This document shows, one piece after another, positions 8,081-18,009 of a stretch of DNA of 64,000 nt; the first letter of the stretch is position 1, and each line of letters begins with the position of its first letter. The notes under the pieces were generated by a model that worked only from the letters and a program-made list of their open reading frames with translations, was not told the origin of the DNA and made no database searches. The DNA comes from Oscillospiraceae bacterium (lineage in GTDB: Bacteria; Bacillota; Clostridia; Oscillospirales; Ruminococcaceae), in assembly GCA_022835495.1 (NCBI GenBank), contig BQOK01000001.1:3596001-3660000 (forward strand). The letters run 5' to 3'. The position numbers and the translations under genes are program-made.

Positions 8081-9020
8081 CAGTCCATTGGTGTCCTATA
8101 CTAAATTAAGTCCCAATCATTCCGGCCAGAGAACCCATGCAATTGACCGTATTACGCCCCACTGTGTTGTCGGGCAGTGCTCAGTTGAAACACTGGGCAA
8201 TATTTTTGCTCCGACCTCCAGGCAGGCGTCCTGCCAGTACGGTATTGGCGTAGACGGAAGAGTCGGTATGTATGTGGAAGAGAAAAACCGTTCCTGGTGT
8301 TCTTCTTCCAACGAAAACGACCAGCGGGCCGTAACGATTGAATGCGCGAGCGATACTACCCACCCTTATGCGTTTAAGGATGTTGTCTATAACAAACTCA
8401 TTGAGCTTTGCGTGGATATTTGCAAACGCAACGGCAAAAAGAAGCTCCTGTGGCTTGGCGATAAGACAAAGACGCTTAATTACAATCCTGCCGCTGACGA
8501 AATGGTTCTAACTGTCCATCGTTGGTTTGCAAACAAGAGCTGTCCTGGTGATTGGATGTATTCCCGCATGGGCGATTTGGCTTCCAAGGTCACTGCAAAA
8601 TTAGGAGGAAGTTCGGTCAGCAATCCCGGAACTGCCGGCGGTAACGTTTTGTACCGCGTCCAGACAGGAGCGTTCAGTAACAAGGCAAATGCGGACGCTA
8701 TGTTGTCCAAAGTGAAGGCGGCTGGTTTCGATACTTACATGGTCAAAGTCGACAATCTTTATAAGATTCAGGTGGGAGCTTACAGCAACAAGGCAAACGC
8801 GGACGCTATGGCCGCCAAGCTGAAAGCTGTGGGCTTCGATACTTATATCACTACTAAGAGCGGAACCGCTGTATCTTCCGCTGCCAAAAAGAGCGTTGAT
8901 GAGCTTGCCAGAGAAGTGATTCAGGGTTTGTGGGGAAACGGGCAGGATCGTAAGAACCGTTTGCAGGCAGCCGGCTACGATTACAATGCTGTCCAGAAAA
9001 GAGTAAACGAACTTCTGTAA
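8073..9020 (+). CDS. Modular endolysin: amidase, two SPOR repeats, Cpl-7 domain
   Basis: The 315-residue protein cuts peptidoglycan at lysis. Residues about 10-170 match N-acetylmuramoyl-L-alanine amidase type 2 (Zn enzyme), with candidate ligands in RITPHCVVGQ and TVHRWFANKSCPGDW. Residues 191-226 and 227-262 are two near-identical SPOR repeats (LYRVQTGAFSNKANADAM and LYKIQVGAYSNKANADAM), a fold that binds glycan strands without stem peptides. Residues 275-315 are a Cpl-7-like cell-wall domain (REVIQGLWGNGQDRKNRL). No signal peptide is seen, so export depends on the neighbouring holin. Confidence 0.92.
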   Translation: MSNSPLVSYTKLSPNHSGQRTHAIDRITPHCVVGQCSVETLGNIFAPTSRQASCQYGIGVDGRVGMYVEEKNRSWCSSSNENDQRAVTIECASDTTHPYAFKDVVYNKLIELCVDICKRNGKKKLLWLGDKTKTLNYNPAADEMVLTVHRWFANKSCPGDWMYSRMGDLASKVTAKLGGSSVSNPGTAGGNVLYRVQTGAFSNKANADAMLSKVKAAGFDTYMVKVDNLYKIQVGAYSNKANADAMAAKLKAVGFDTYITTKSGTAVSSAAKKSVDELAREVIQGLWGNGQDRKNRLQAAGYDYNAVQKRVNELL

Positions 9021-9032
9021 AAGGATGATTCA

Positions 9033-9410
9033 ATGATAAGGTTCAGACACAAGGGCGACTTCTCCAGAACAACTCGGTTTTTGGAGAGAGCGAAAGAGGC
9101 CGTCCGAATCGGGGATCTTGACAAGTATGGTCGAGAAGGGGTCGCCGCCCTTGCTTCTGCAACGCCTATCGATAGCGGGCAAACGGCCAATTCTTGGTAT
9201 TACAAGATTGAAAACCGAAACGGAACGGCAAAGATTACGTTTTACAACTCAAATGTTCAAAATGGGGTTCCGATAGCCATTATTCTTCAGTATGGTCACG
9301 GGACCTGCAACGGTGGCTGGGTACAGGGTCGAGATTACATCAATCCTGCTATCCAGCCTATTTTTGACAAAATTGCAGAACAAGCATGGAAGGGGGTTAC
9401 TAAGCTATGA
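9033..9410 (+). CDS. HK97 gp10-like minor tail or tail-completion protein
   Basis: A 125-residue protein with the look of HK97 gp10-family proteins: an N-terminal helix (TTRFLERAKEAVRIGDLDKYG), then a TPIDSGQTANSWYYKIEN segment, which is the usual 'TP.dTG.l..SW' core, and a GHG turn. It normally sits with the connectors but here lies after the lysis genes, immediately before the tape measure, with which it overlaps by 4 bases. The RBS is AAAGGA. Confidence 0.72.
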   Translation: MIRFRHKGDFSRTTRFLERAKEAVRIGDLDKYGREGVAALASATPIDSGQTANSWYYKIENRNGTAKITFYNSNVQNGVPIAIILQYGHGTCNGGWVQGRDYINPAIQPIFDKIAEQAWKGVTKL

Positions 9411-12400
9411 GCACTACGATTGACGAAAGAGTCGTAGAAATGCGATTTGACAACAAGCAATTCGAAAGTAATGTTCAGACCAGCCTTTCCACTTTGGATA
9501 GATTGAAGAAGAGCTTGAATTTATCCGGCGCTGCAAAGGGTTTCGATGAAATAGACAGCGCTTCCAAAAAGGTAAATATGAACGGCCTTGCGAATGCTGT
9601 GGAGTCTGTGCGTCTGAAGTTTTCAGCTTTAGAAGTCATGGCGGTAACAGCCCTTGCCAATATCACCAATTCCGCTTTGAACGCGGGAAAAAGGATTGTT
9701 TCGGCGCTTACGATAGACCCGATTAAAACCGGTTTTCAGGAATACGAAACGCAAATCGGCGCGGTGCAAACTATCCTTGCCAACACTCAGCATGAAGGAA
9801 CAAACCTTCAGCAAGTAAACAGGGCGCTGGATGAACTGAACACCTATGCGGACAAGACGATTTACAACTTTACCGAAATGACCAGAAATATCGGTACGTT
9901 TACCGCAGCCGGTGTAAATCTTCAAACTTCCGTTGATTCTATCAAGGGTATCGCTAACCTGGCCGCAGTTTCAGGTTCAACCTCTCAGCAAGCTTCTACG
10001 GCAATGTATCAGCTTTCCCAGGCATTGGCAGCCGGTAAGGTTTCGCTTATGGACTGGAACTCTGTTGTTAATGCCGGTATGGGCGGTAAGGTGTTCCAGG
10101 ACGCGCTTGTCAGGACTTCTGAACTGCTCGGCACCGGAGCGAAAAACGCCATCAACATGTACGGCTCGTTTAGAGAGTCCCTTACCAAAGGCGAGTGGCT
10201 GACCACCGAGGTTCTCACCGAAACATTGAAACAGTTCGCCGGCGCTTACAGTGAAGCGGATCTGATTCAGCAGGGTTTCTCGGAGTCTCAGGCTAAAGAA
10301 ATTGCTCAAATGGCGAAAACCGCAGAGGAAGCCGCAACTAAGGTCAAGACCTTCACTCAGTTGTGGGATACTTTAAAGGAAAGCGCTCAATCCGGATGGA
10401 CGGCAACTTGGGAAATTTTGATTGGTGACTTTGAGGAAGCAAAAGACCTGCTTAGCGAAGTATCCGAGACCATCGGCAACGTGATTGGCGAGGCTGCCCA
10501 AGCAAGAAACGATCTGCTCAGCGGCGGTCTCAGTTCCGGATGGAAGCAGTTGCTGAACCAAGGCATTGCCGATGAAGCCGGCTATATCGAATCTATTCAA
10601 GAGGTTGCCAGAAAAAGCGGTGACGCCTTCGACAAGATGGTCGCGGATTCGGATAATTTCAGCGACGCTCTTAAAAAAGGTTTGCAGGAAGGAGTTATAT
10701 CTTCTGATACCCTTTCGGATGCCGTCCATAACCTCAGAGATAAAATGACCGGTATGTCTCAGGAAGAGCGTAAAGCCGCCGGTTATACCTCGGAAATGGT
10801 GGAGCAAATCGAAAAACTGGATGAGGGGATCAAAAACGGCTCCGTTTCCATGGATGAGTTTACGGAAAAGATTCTTAAACCGTCCGGCCGAGAGAACCTG
10901 ATTCAGTCGATATGGAATGCCGCTAAAGGGTTGATGAGCGTTATTGCCCCTATTAAGGAGGCGTTCCGAGACATCTTCCCGCCTATGACTTCCGAACAGC
11001 TATACGCTTTTACAGAAGCGTTAAGAAATCTCACGGAAAGAATGAAACTAAGCGAAACGACTTCTGAGAATTTAAAGCGTACTTTTAAAGGCTTATTTGC
11101 TGTTCTTGATATTATCAAACAGGCTGTGACAGCCGTGTTTAACGCTGTTGGTTCGCTTCTTGGCGGTGTTGGCGATCTTGGCGCCGGAATACTCGGCGTG
11201 ACCGGTACTTTTGGTGACTGGCTCGTTAAGCTGGACGAATTCATCAAGCAGGGCGACGTGTTCAATAAAGTTCTCGGAACAATCGTGAGCGTCATCAAAA
11301 CGGTTGCCACCGCGATTCGTGATTTCGTAAAGGTTGTAGCTGAAAAAATCGCTTTCCCGGGATTTGAATTGTTCCATTCCCTTCTTGAGAGATTGCACGT
11401 AAGGATGTCCCAGATTGGCGACGTAGCCGGCGGTATGAAGAGCAGCGTTTCCTCGGCGTTTGAGGCAATGGGGAACGCCCTCGCTAACTGCCAGTTTATG
11501 CAGCTCCTTCAGGCGATATGGGATGCGGTTAAAGCAATTGCCGGAGGTATCGCTGATGCGATGGGGAAAGTCGGTTCTTCGCTGATTGACAGCGTCGGAA
11601 ACGCTGACTTCAGCGGTGTTATCGACCTTCTCAACGGAATCTCTTTCGGCGCGATTGCGGTCGGTATTACCAAATTTGTAGGCGCTATCAAAGAACAGCT
11701 CGATTCCATCGGAAGCATCAAGGAATCTTTCATCGGTATTCTGGACAGCGTAAGAGGATGTTTTGAGGCATACCAGTCTCAGTTGCAGGCTGGTACTTTG
11801 CTGAAAATTGCGTCTGCCATTGCAATTCTGGTAGCGTCGTTGGTGGCGCTTTCTCTTATCGACAGCGCAAAATTAAGCGCTGCTCTCGGCGCCATTACTG
11901 TTCTGTTTGCTGATTTGATGGCTTCCATGGCGATTTTCAATAAAATCAGCGGTATGGCAAGCGGTGTTATTAAAAGTACAACCGCGATGTTGGCAATTTC
12001 TACATCTGTTTTAATTTTGGCGAGTGCTTTGAAGAAACTTGGCGATCTAGATGCTAAACAACTCGCAACAGGACTTACTGGTGTTGTCGGTTTAACTGCC
12101 ACAATGATTGTTGCTTCAAAATCGCTTAGTAAGGGTGGCCCTACTATTATAAAGGGCGCCTCACAGATGGTTATATTTGCCGCAGCAATTAAAGTATTGG
12201 CTTCTGCATGTGAGGATTTATCTGCACTTAACTGGGAGGGACTTGCCAAAGGGCTTGTCGGCGTCGGCGTGCTGCTTGCGGAAGTATCGTTGTTTATGAA
12301 CACAGCGAAATTTAGCGGCCAATCCGTTACAACTGCTACCGGAATTGTGATATTGTCCGGAGCAATTAAAATTCTAGCGTCCGCCTGCGAAGACTTTGCA

Positions 12401-15400
12401 CAGATGAACTGGGGCGAAATCGGGCGAGGGCTCACTTCAATCGGTATTGTCCTGGCGGAAATTGTGGCGTTTACCCGTCTTACCGGGAATGCTCAGCATG
12501 TTATAGCAACCAGTGCGGCTTTGATCGGCATTGGAGCCGCTATGAAAATCCTCGCAGCAGCGGTAAAAGACTTTTCCGCTATGAACTGGAGCGAACTCGC
12601 AGTTGGCCTTGTTGGAATGGCGGGGGCTTTGGCAGCCGTTACGATTGCCGTCAATTTCATGCCTAAGAACATGATTGCGATTGGAACCGGTCTTATTGCT
12701 GTTTCTACTGCTCTTCTTATTATGGCTTCGGCTCTTGAGAATATGGGCGGTATGGAATGGAACGAAATTGCAAAAGGGCTTGTCGCTCTTGGCGGTTCGC
12801 TCGGGATTATGGCCGTTGGTTTGAGAGCTATGACCGGAACCTTGTCTGGATCTGCCGCCATGTTGGTGGCCGCATCCGCGCTGGCTATTCTTACACCTGT
12901 TCTCAGCATTCTCGGTGCTATGAGCTGGACTGCTATCGTGAAGGGTTTGGTGTCGCTGGCTGGTGCTTTCACCGTTATTGGTGTTGCGGGAGCAGTTCTC
13001 ACTCCGTTGGTTCCCACTATTCTTGGTTTGAGCGGCGCTATGGCTCTGATTGGTGTTGCCGTTTTGGGGCTTGGCGCAGGACTTTTAGCTGCCGGAACCG
13101 GCTTGTCCGCAATCGCTGTAGGCTTTACTGCACTGGCAGCGGCAGGAACAGCCGGAGCGACCGCTGTAGTGGCGTCTTTAACCGTTATCATCACAGGCAT
13201 TGCGGATCTTATTCCGGCTATCGTTGCAAAAATCGGCGAAGCCATTGTTGAGTTCTGCAAAGTGATTGCCAATAGCGCAGGTGAAATCGGGAACGCAGTG
13301 AAAGAAGTCGTTCTAACTCTTGTGGACGTACTTGTCGAGTGTGTTCCGGCTATTGCAGATGGAGCGTTAAAGCTTATCGCTGGTGTTCTTGAGGCGTTGG
13401 TCCAATATACTCCGCAGATTGTAGATTCCCTGTTCCAGTTCCTCATCGGGGTGCTTGAAGGAATTGCCCGTAATCTGCCCGGTCTTATTCAGGCGGCCAT
13501 CGACGTGCTCATGGCATTCTTTGCCGGCATTGTTGACGCTTTGAAGGGGATTGATACTGCAACCCTGCTTCAAGGGATTGTCGGGATCGGTCTTCTGGCT
13601 GCTATTATGGCGGCTCTGAGCGCGGTTGCAGCTCTTGTTCCCGGAGCCATGGTTGGTGTTCTCGGAATGGGATTGGTTATCGCAGAACTGGCGTTGGTTC
13701 TTGCCGCAGTCGGCGCGTTGGCTCAAATTCCAGGTTTGCAGTGGCTCATCAATGAGGGCGGTAATTTACTGCAAGGCATCGGTACCGCCATTGGCAAATT
13801 TATCGGCGGTATTGTAGGCGGCTTTATGAGCGGTGTTTCCAGCCAGTTCCCGCAAATCGCTACTGATTTGTCCGGATTCATGACAAATATTCAGCCGTTT
13901 ATTCAGGGCGCTTCCGCTATTGACCCGTCGATGATGGACGGCGTAAAAGCCCTGGCTGAAACCATTCTTATCCTGACTGCTGCAAATATTCTGGAGGGGC
14001 TGACTTCCTGGTTTACAGGCGGGTCTTCGCTTACCGGGTTTGCCGAGGAACTTGTTCCTTTCGGCACAGCGATGAAGCAATTTTCGGATGAGATAGCCGG
14101 AATTGACGGAGAAGTTGTGGCTAATGCGGCGGTTGCAGGCAAAACACTGGCGGAAATGGCCGCTACGCTTCCCAACAGTGGAGGCGTCGTGGGTTTCTTT
14201 GCCGGTGAAAACGATATGGGCGCGTTTGGGGACCAGCTTGTACCCTTCGGCGAAGCAATGAAAGCTTTTGCTGACTCGGTTGCAGGCTTGGACGCCAGTG
14301 TGGTTACAGAAGCTGCAAATGCCGGAAAAGCTATGGCTGAGATGGCGTCTACGATACCGAACAGCGGAGGTGTCGTCGGCTTCTTCGCCGGTGAAAACGA
14401 CATGGATGCTTTCGGCGAACAGCTCGTCCCGTTTGGCGAAGCGATGAAAGAATTCTCAATAGCAGTTACCGGACTGAACGCGGATGTGGTTGTCAATTCC
14501 GTTACTGCGGGTAAAGCTCTTATGGAATTGGCAAATACCGTGCCGAACAGCGGAGGTCTCGTTGCATTCTTCACAGGCGAAAACGACCTTGACATGTTTG
14601 GAGAGAAATTGGTGCCGTTCGGAGAAGCCATGAAGCAATATTCCATTGCCGTTACAGGGCTGGACGCCAACGTGGTTGTAAATTCCGCAAATGCGGCGAA
14701 AGCTCTGGTAGAGCTGTCCAACAATCTTCCGAACAGCGGTGGCATTGTCAGTTGGTTTACGGGAGATAACGATATTGCCTCTTTTGGTGAAAAACTTGTC
14801 TCCTTCGGTCAGTCTTTTGCTGCTTATTACGCAAGCGTTAGCACGGTAGATGTAGCGAAGTTAAGCGGCGTTGTTGCGCAGTTCCGCAATCTTGTGGATT
14901 TGGCGAACGGTATTACCAGCGTTGATACGAGCGGGATGTCTCGTTTCGCTCAGGATTTGACGAATCTTGGCAACTCCGGTATTGAAGGCTTTATAAACAC
15001 TTTCAATAACGCCAGTTCCAGAGTGAGTGCCGCAGCAACATCGATGCTAACAACCTTTATCAATGCTGCGAACGCACAGAAGTCGGCGGTTGTCTCAACC
15101 TTTACAACAATGGTGAACAGCGTCATTTCTTCGCTTACAAGTCAGCAGTACCAGTTTACGACTATCGGCAGCACAATGATGACGAATTTCATCACTGGTA
15201 TTCGTGGGAAAGACAGCCTGGCCAGAAACACTTTCTTGACCATGATTAACGGATGCCTGACCACTCTTCGAAACAAATTCTATGAGTTCAACACCGTGGG
15301 TCAAGCCGTTATGACCAACCTTATTGCCGGAATCCGTTCTAAGGACCAAACGGCAAGGGATACTTTCGTCCAAATTGTCAGCGGATGTCTTACAGCGATT

Positions 15401-16009
15401 CGAAACAAGTATACGGATTTCTATAATGCCGGTAAATATCTTGTGGAAGGATTTGCCGACGGTATCACCGCAAACACCTATTTGGCGGAAGCAAGAGCGC
15501 GGGCTATGGCAGCGGCAGCGGCGAGAGCAGCCGAGAGAGAACTGGACGAACACTCACCTTCCAAGGTGGGTTATCGAATCGGTGATTTCTTCGGCCTTGC
15601 CTTTGTCAATGCAATTTCGGACTATGCCGATAAATCTTACAAAGCCGGCACCAATATGGCGGCAGCCGCTAAAAACGGTTTGAGCAACGCAATTTCCAAA
15701 ATCAGAGAATTTGTCGACGGCGAAATGGAGGTTCAACCTACAATTCGTCCTGTTTTGGATCTTTCCGAAGTACGTTCCGGCGCCGGCCGGCTTACCGCTA
15801 TCCTGAGCAGAAGCCAGGCGATGAAGATCAGTTCTTCGATGAACCGGGAAACAACCGGGGAAATTCAAAATGGAGATGGCACGCCATCTGTTGGAAATTC
15901 CTATTCCTTTGTACAAAACAACTATTCACCTAAAGCACTGTCGAGAATCGATATCTATCGCCAGACGAAGAATCAGTTCTCCGCTTTGAAAGGATTGGTG
16001 GAAACATGA
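9407..16009 (+). CDS. Tail tape measure protein, 2,200 residues
   Basis: This protein sets tail length and is delivered through the tail. The N-terminal 300 residues are helical and contain a typical tape-measure segment (TFTAAGVNLQTSVDSIKGIA, SGSTSQQASTAMYQLSQALA). The central part is strongly hydrophobic and built from repeated units ending in a Trp motif (LNWEGLAKGL, MNWGEIGRGL, MNWSELAVGL, MEWNEIAKGL). A second block of 62-residue repeats lies near residues 1527-1815. The C-terminus is helical and basic. At 2,200 residues it predicts a long tail, of order 0.3 micrometres by the usual 0.15 nm per residue rule. It overlaps both neighbours by 4 bases. Confidence 0.95.
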   Translation: MSTTIDERVVEMRFDNKQFESNVQTSLSTLDRLKKSLNLSGAAKGFDEIDSASKKVNMNGLANAVESVRLKFSALEVMAVTALANITNSALNAGKRIVSALTIDPIKTGFQEYETQIGAVQTILANTQHEGTNLQQVNRALDELNTYADKTIYNFTEMTRNIGTFTAAGVNLQTSVDSIKGIANLAAVSGSTSQQASTAMYQLSQALAAGKVSLMDWNSVVNAGMGGKVFQDALVRTSELLGTGAKNAINMYGSFRESLTKGEWLTTEVLTETLKQFAGAYSEADLIQQGFSESQAKEIAQMAKTAEEAATKVKTFTQLWDTLKESAQSGWTATWEILIGDFEEAKDLLSEVSETIGNVIGEAAQARNDLLSGGLSSGWKQLLNQGIADEAGYIESIQEVARKSGDAFDKMVADSDNFSDALKKGLQEGVISSDTLSDAVHNLRDKMTGMSQEERKAAGYTSEMVEQIEKLDEGIKNGSVSMDEFTEKILKPSGRENLIQSIWNAAKGLMSVIAPIKEAFRDIFPPMTSEQLYAFTEALRNLTERMKLSETTSENLKRTFKGLFAVLDIIKQAVTAVFNAVGSLLGGVGDLGAGILGVTGTFGDWLVKLDEFIKQGDVFNKVLGTIVSVIKTVATAIRDFVKVVAEKIAFPGFELFHSLLERLHVRMSQIGDVAGGMKSSVSSAFEAMGNALANCQFMQLLQAIWDAVKAIAGGIADAMGKVGSSLIDSVGNADFSGVIDLLNGISFGAIAVGITKFVGAIKEQLDSIGSIKESFIGILDSVRGCFEAYQSQLQAGTLLKIASAIAILVASLVALSLIDSAKLSAALGAITVLFADLMASMAIFNKISGMASGVIKSTTAMLAISTSVLILASALKKLGDLDAKQLATGLTGVVGLTATMIVASKSLSKGGPTIIKGASQMVIFAAAIKVLASACEDLSALNWEGLAKGLVGVGVLLAEVSLFMNTAKFSGQSVTTATGIVILSGAIKILASACEDFAQMNWGEIGRGLTSIGIVLAEIVAFTRLTGNAQHVIATSAALIGIGAAMKILAAAVKDFSAMNWSELAVGLVGMAGALAAVTIAVNFMPKNMIAIGTGLIAVSTALLIMASALENMGGMEWNEIAKGLVALGGSLGIMAVGLRAMTGTLSGSAAMLVAASALAILTPVLSILGAMSWTAIVKGLVSLAGAFTVIGVAGAVLTPLVPTILGLSGAMALIGVAVLGLGAGLLAAGTGLSAIAVGFTALAAAGTAGATAVVASLTVIITGIADLIPAIVAKIGEAIVEFCKVIANSAGEIGNAVKEVVLTLVDVLVECVPAIADGALKLIAGVLEALVQYTPQIVDSLFQFLIGVLEGIARNLPGLIQAAIDVLMAFFAGIVDALKGIDTATLLQGIVGIGLLAAIMAALSAVAALVPGAMVGVLGMGLVIAELALVLAAVGALAQIPGLQWLINEGGNLLQGIGTAIGKFIGGIVGGFMSGVSSQFPQIATDLSGFMTNIQPFIQGASAIDPSMMDGVKALAETILILTAANILEGLTSWFTGGSSLTGFAEELVPFGTAMKQFSDEIAGIDGEVVANAAVAGKTLAEMAATLPNSGGVVGFFAGENDMGAFGDQLVPFGEAMKAFADSVAGLDASVVTEAANAGKAMAEMASTIPNSGGVVGFFAGENDMDAFGEQLVPFGEAMKEFSIAVTGLNADVVVNSVTAGKALMELANTVPNSGGLVAFFTGENDLDMFGEKLVPFGEAMKQYSIAVTGLDANVVVNSANAAKALVELSNNLPNSGGIVSWFTGDNDIASFGEKLVSFGQSFAAYYASVSTVDVAKLSGVVAQFRNLVDLANGITSVDTSGMSRFAQDLTNLGNSGIEGFINTFNNASSRVSAAATSMLTTFINAANAQKSAVVSTFTTMVNSVISSLTSQQYQFTTIGSTMMTNFITGIRGKDSLARNTFLTMINGCLTTLRNKFYEFNTVGQAVMTNLIAGIRSKDQTARDTFVQIVSGCLTAIRNKYTDFYNAGKYLVEGFADGITANTYLAEARARAMAAAAARAAERELDEHSPSKVGYRIGDFFGLAFVNAISDYADKSYKAGTNMAAAAKNGLSNAISKIREFVDGEMEVQPTIRPVLDLSEVRSGAGRLTAILSRSQAMKISSSMNRETTGEIQNGDGTPSVGNSYSFVQNNYSPKALSRIDIYRQTKNQFSALKGLVET
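12030..12990 (+). repeat. Hydrophobic repeat block in tape measure gene
   Basis: About six imperfect units of 56-59 codons, each a hydrophobic helical pair followed by a conserved aromatic turn (NW or EW, then E-hydrophobic-A-x-GL). Turn motifs lie near 12232, 12409, 12586, 12756 and 12924, so the period is about 168-177 bases. DNA identity between units is modest; the repeat is clearer in protein. Confidence 0.7.
13988..14880 (+). repeat. 186-bp tandem repeats in tape measure gene
   Basis: Codons for Asn-Ser-Gly-Gly recur at 14174, 14360, 14546 and 14732, exactly 186 bases (62 residues) apart, with a more degenerate first unit near 13988. Each unit reads approximately GENDMxAFGEQLVPFGEAMK followed by a helix ending in LPNSGG. 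Exact spacing and good DNA similarity point to fairly recent tandem duplication. Confidence 0.88.
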
Positions 16010-16929
16010 TTTATTCGATTGTTGTCACCAATTATTTAGGTGACAGAATCAAGCTTGAGCTGGGGAAGCCTGATGTTTCGGGCTTCCTCATCAAGTCTAT
16101 AACCGGTCTTGGCCCGGCAAAAGCCAACGTGAACACGACGGAAGTTTCGACCAACGACGGCTCTCTGTTTAATTCCGCAAGGCTGAGCCAAAGGAACATC
16201 GTGCTTGACATGGTGTTTATCAACACGGTTTACGGGGAAAGCATCGAAGACCTGAGGCAAAAATCCTACAAGTATTTCCCTCTGAAGAAAAGTGTGGAGC
16301 TTACCATCGAGACGGACAACCGGTATGTGAAGACAACCGGCTATGTGGAGTCGAATGAACCGAATATTTTCAGCTCTCAGGAAGGCACGCAAATTTCCAT
16401 TATTTGCCCCGACCCTTATTTTTATTCGGCTGGAGAAGATGGGAACAACGTAACCAACTTTTACAGTATCGACCCGATATTTGAGTTTCCGTTTTCAAAT
16501 GAATCTCTGGACGAGCCGCTGTTGGTTTTCGGCGAGATTCAAATAAAGACGGAGGGCGTTATCACCTATCACGGCGATTCCGAAATTGGCGTGATGATTT
16601 ACATCCACGCTATTGGACCTGCGACCAATATCAATATCTATAATACCGAGACTCGTGAAGTGATGAGAATCAACACCGAAAAGATTTCATCGCTGACTGG
16701 GAAAGGGATTGTAGCAAGCGACGATATTGTCATCAACACCGCAAAGGGTGAGAAAAGCATTACTCTGATTCGGGAAGGCGTCTCCTACAACATCCTGAAC
16801 TGTCTGGACAAAAACACAGACTGGTTCACGCTGGCAAAAGGAGACAACATCTTTGCTTTTACCGCAGACAGCGGCGTTACAAATCTCCAATTCCGAGTCG
16901 AGAACAAAGTAATCTATGAAGGGGTGTAA
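16006..16929 (+). CDS. Distal tail protein (Dit-like)
   Basis: A 307-residue protein, first after the tape measure, at the position of the distal tail hub. The N-terminal half has the sequence flow of phage distal tail proteins (GLGPAKANVNTTEVSTNDGS, then RNIVLDMVFI and YKYFPLKKSVELTIETDNR). The C-terminal half resembles a beta-rich carbohydrate-binding-like extension. It overlaps the tape measure stop by 4 bases and is followed by the tail protein gene 3 bases on. Confidence 0.8.
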   Translation: MIYSIVVTNYLGDRIKLELGKPDVSGFLIKSITGLGPAKANVNTTEVSTNDGSLFNSARLSQRNIVLDMVFINTVYGESIEDLRQKSYKYFPLKKSVELTIETDNRYVKTTGYVESNEPNIFSSQEGTQISIICPDPYFYSAGEDGNNVTNFYSIDPIFEFPFSNESLDEPLLVFGEIQIKTEGVITYHGDSEIGVMIYIHAIGPATNINIYNTETREVMRINTEKISSLTGKGIVASDDIVINTAKGEKSITLIREGVSYNILNCLDKNTDWFTLAKGDNIFAFTADSGVTNLQFRVENKVIYEGV

Positions 16930-16932
16930 GAC

Positions 16933-18009
16933 ATGGAACTACTGGTATTAAATACTGCGTTTGAGTCTATCGCCGTCGTGGATACTTATGAATCTCTGAT
17001 TTGGACGGACCGGTATAACGCATACGGTGATTTCGAAATCTTCTTTGCCATGGATACGGGTCTTCTCGAATACCTGAAAGAAGACAACTATCTTTGGCTG
17101 AAAGAATCGGAACACTGCATGATTATAGAGGAAATCAAGATTGATTCCGACACTGAAGATGGCAATCATCTGATTGTGACGGGCCGGTCACTGGAATCCA
17201 TTCTTGAACGCCGCATTATCTGGGGACAGCGAATCTTCAGCGGGAATCTTCAAAATGCGATTCAGACGATGCTGAATGAGAACATCATTTCGCCGTCGAT
17301 TGCGGACAGAAAGATTCCGAATTTTACATTCAAGGCTTCCACAGACAGCAAAGTAACCGGACTGACGATTGACAACCAGTATACGGGCGACGACCTGTAT
17401 ACCGTCATAAAAGGGCTGTGTGAGGAGAACAACATCGGGTTCAAAATTATTCTGACCGATGACAATAAGTTCGAATTCTGCCTGTATGCTGGCGCCGATC
17501 GTTCGTATGACCAGACGGAAAACCCGTATGTGGTGTTCTCTCCGAATTTTGAAAACATCATCAACAGCAACTATTATTCATCCAAGGCCAACTTAAAAAA
17601 TGTAACGCTTGTCGCCGGGGAAGGCGAAGGAGCGTCAAGAAAAACAACTGTTGTAGGGTCTGGTTCCGGTTTGGACAGGCGCGAACTGTTTACGGACGCC
17701 CGAGATATTTCGTCTGACACTGAAGACGGGCAGTTGCCGGAAAATGAATATATTGCTCAGCTTACCGCCAAAGGCGAAAAGAACCTTGCCGACCACGACA
17801 GAGTTACAGCCTTTGAGGGGGAAGTCGAGGTCACAAGGCTGTTTAAGTATGGCGAAGACTTCTTTATTGGCGATATTGTCCAGATTGCCAATGAATATGG
17901 GAACGAAGGATCTGCTTATATTTCGGAGCTGATTATCTCAAGAAGCAAAGACGAGCAATCCATCTACCCTACTTTTAAGACTATTTCAGAAAAGGAGGGA
18001 ACGAGCTAA
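16933..18009 (+). CDS. Gp37-like tail protein (ReqiPepy6 type), tail hub or spike base
   Basis: A 358-residue protein. The opening MELLVLNTAFESIAVVDTYE and the segment ESLIWTDRYNAYGDFEIF are characteristic of the siphovirus ReqiPepy6 Gp37-like family, the counterpart of Tal/gp27-like hub proteins that sit below the distal tail ring. The later GEDFFIGDIVQIANEYG and a terminal SRSKDEQSIYPTF fit the family's C-terminal end. No peptidase domain follows, so this is a short hub without a lytic extension. Confidence 0.82.
   Translation: MELLVLNTAFESIAVVDTYESLIWTDRYNAYGDFEIFFAMDTGLLEYLKEDNYLWLKESEHCMIIEEIKIDSDTEDGNHLIVTGRSLESILERRIIWGQRIFSGNLQNAIQTMLNENIISPSIADRKIPNFTFKASTDSKVTGLTIDNQYTGDDLYTVIKGLCEENNIGFKIILTDDNKFEFCLYAGADRSYDQTENPYVVFSPNFENIINSNYYSSKANLKNVTLVAGEGEGASRKTTVVGSGSGLDRRELFTDARDISSDTEDGQLPENEYIAQLTAKGEKNLADHDRVTAFEGEVEVTRLFKYGEDFFIGDIVQIANEYGNEGSAYISELIISRSKDEQSIYPTFKTISEKEGTS

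Noticed and set aside
13988-14880. Regularly spaced repeats considered as a CRISPR array
   Set aside because: The period is 186 bases, the repeats are translated in frame within the tape measure gene, and there are no spacers or cas genes.
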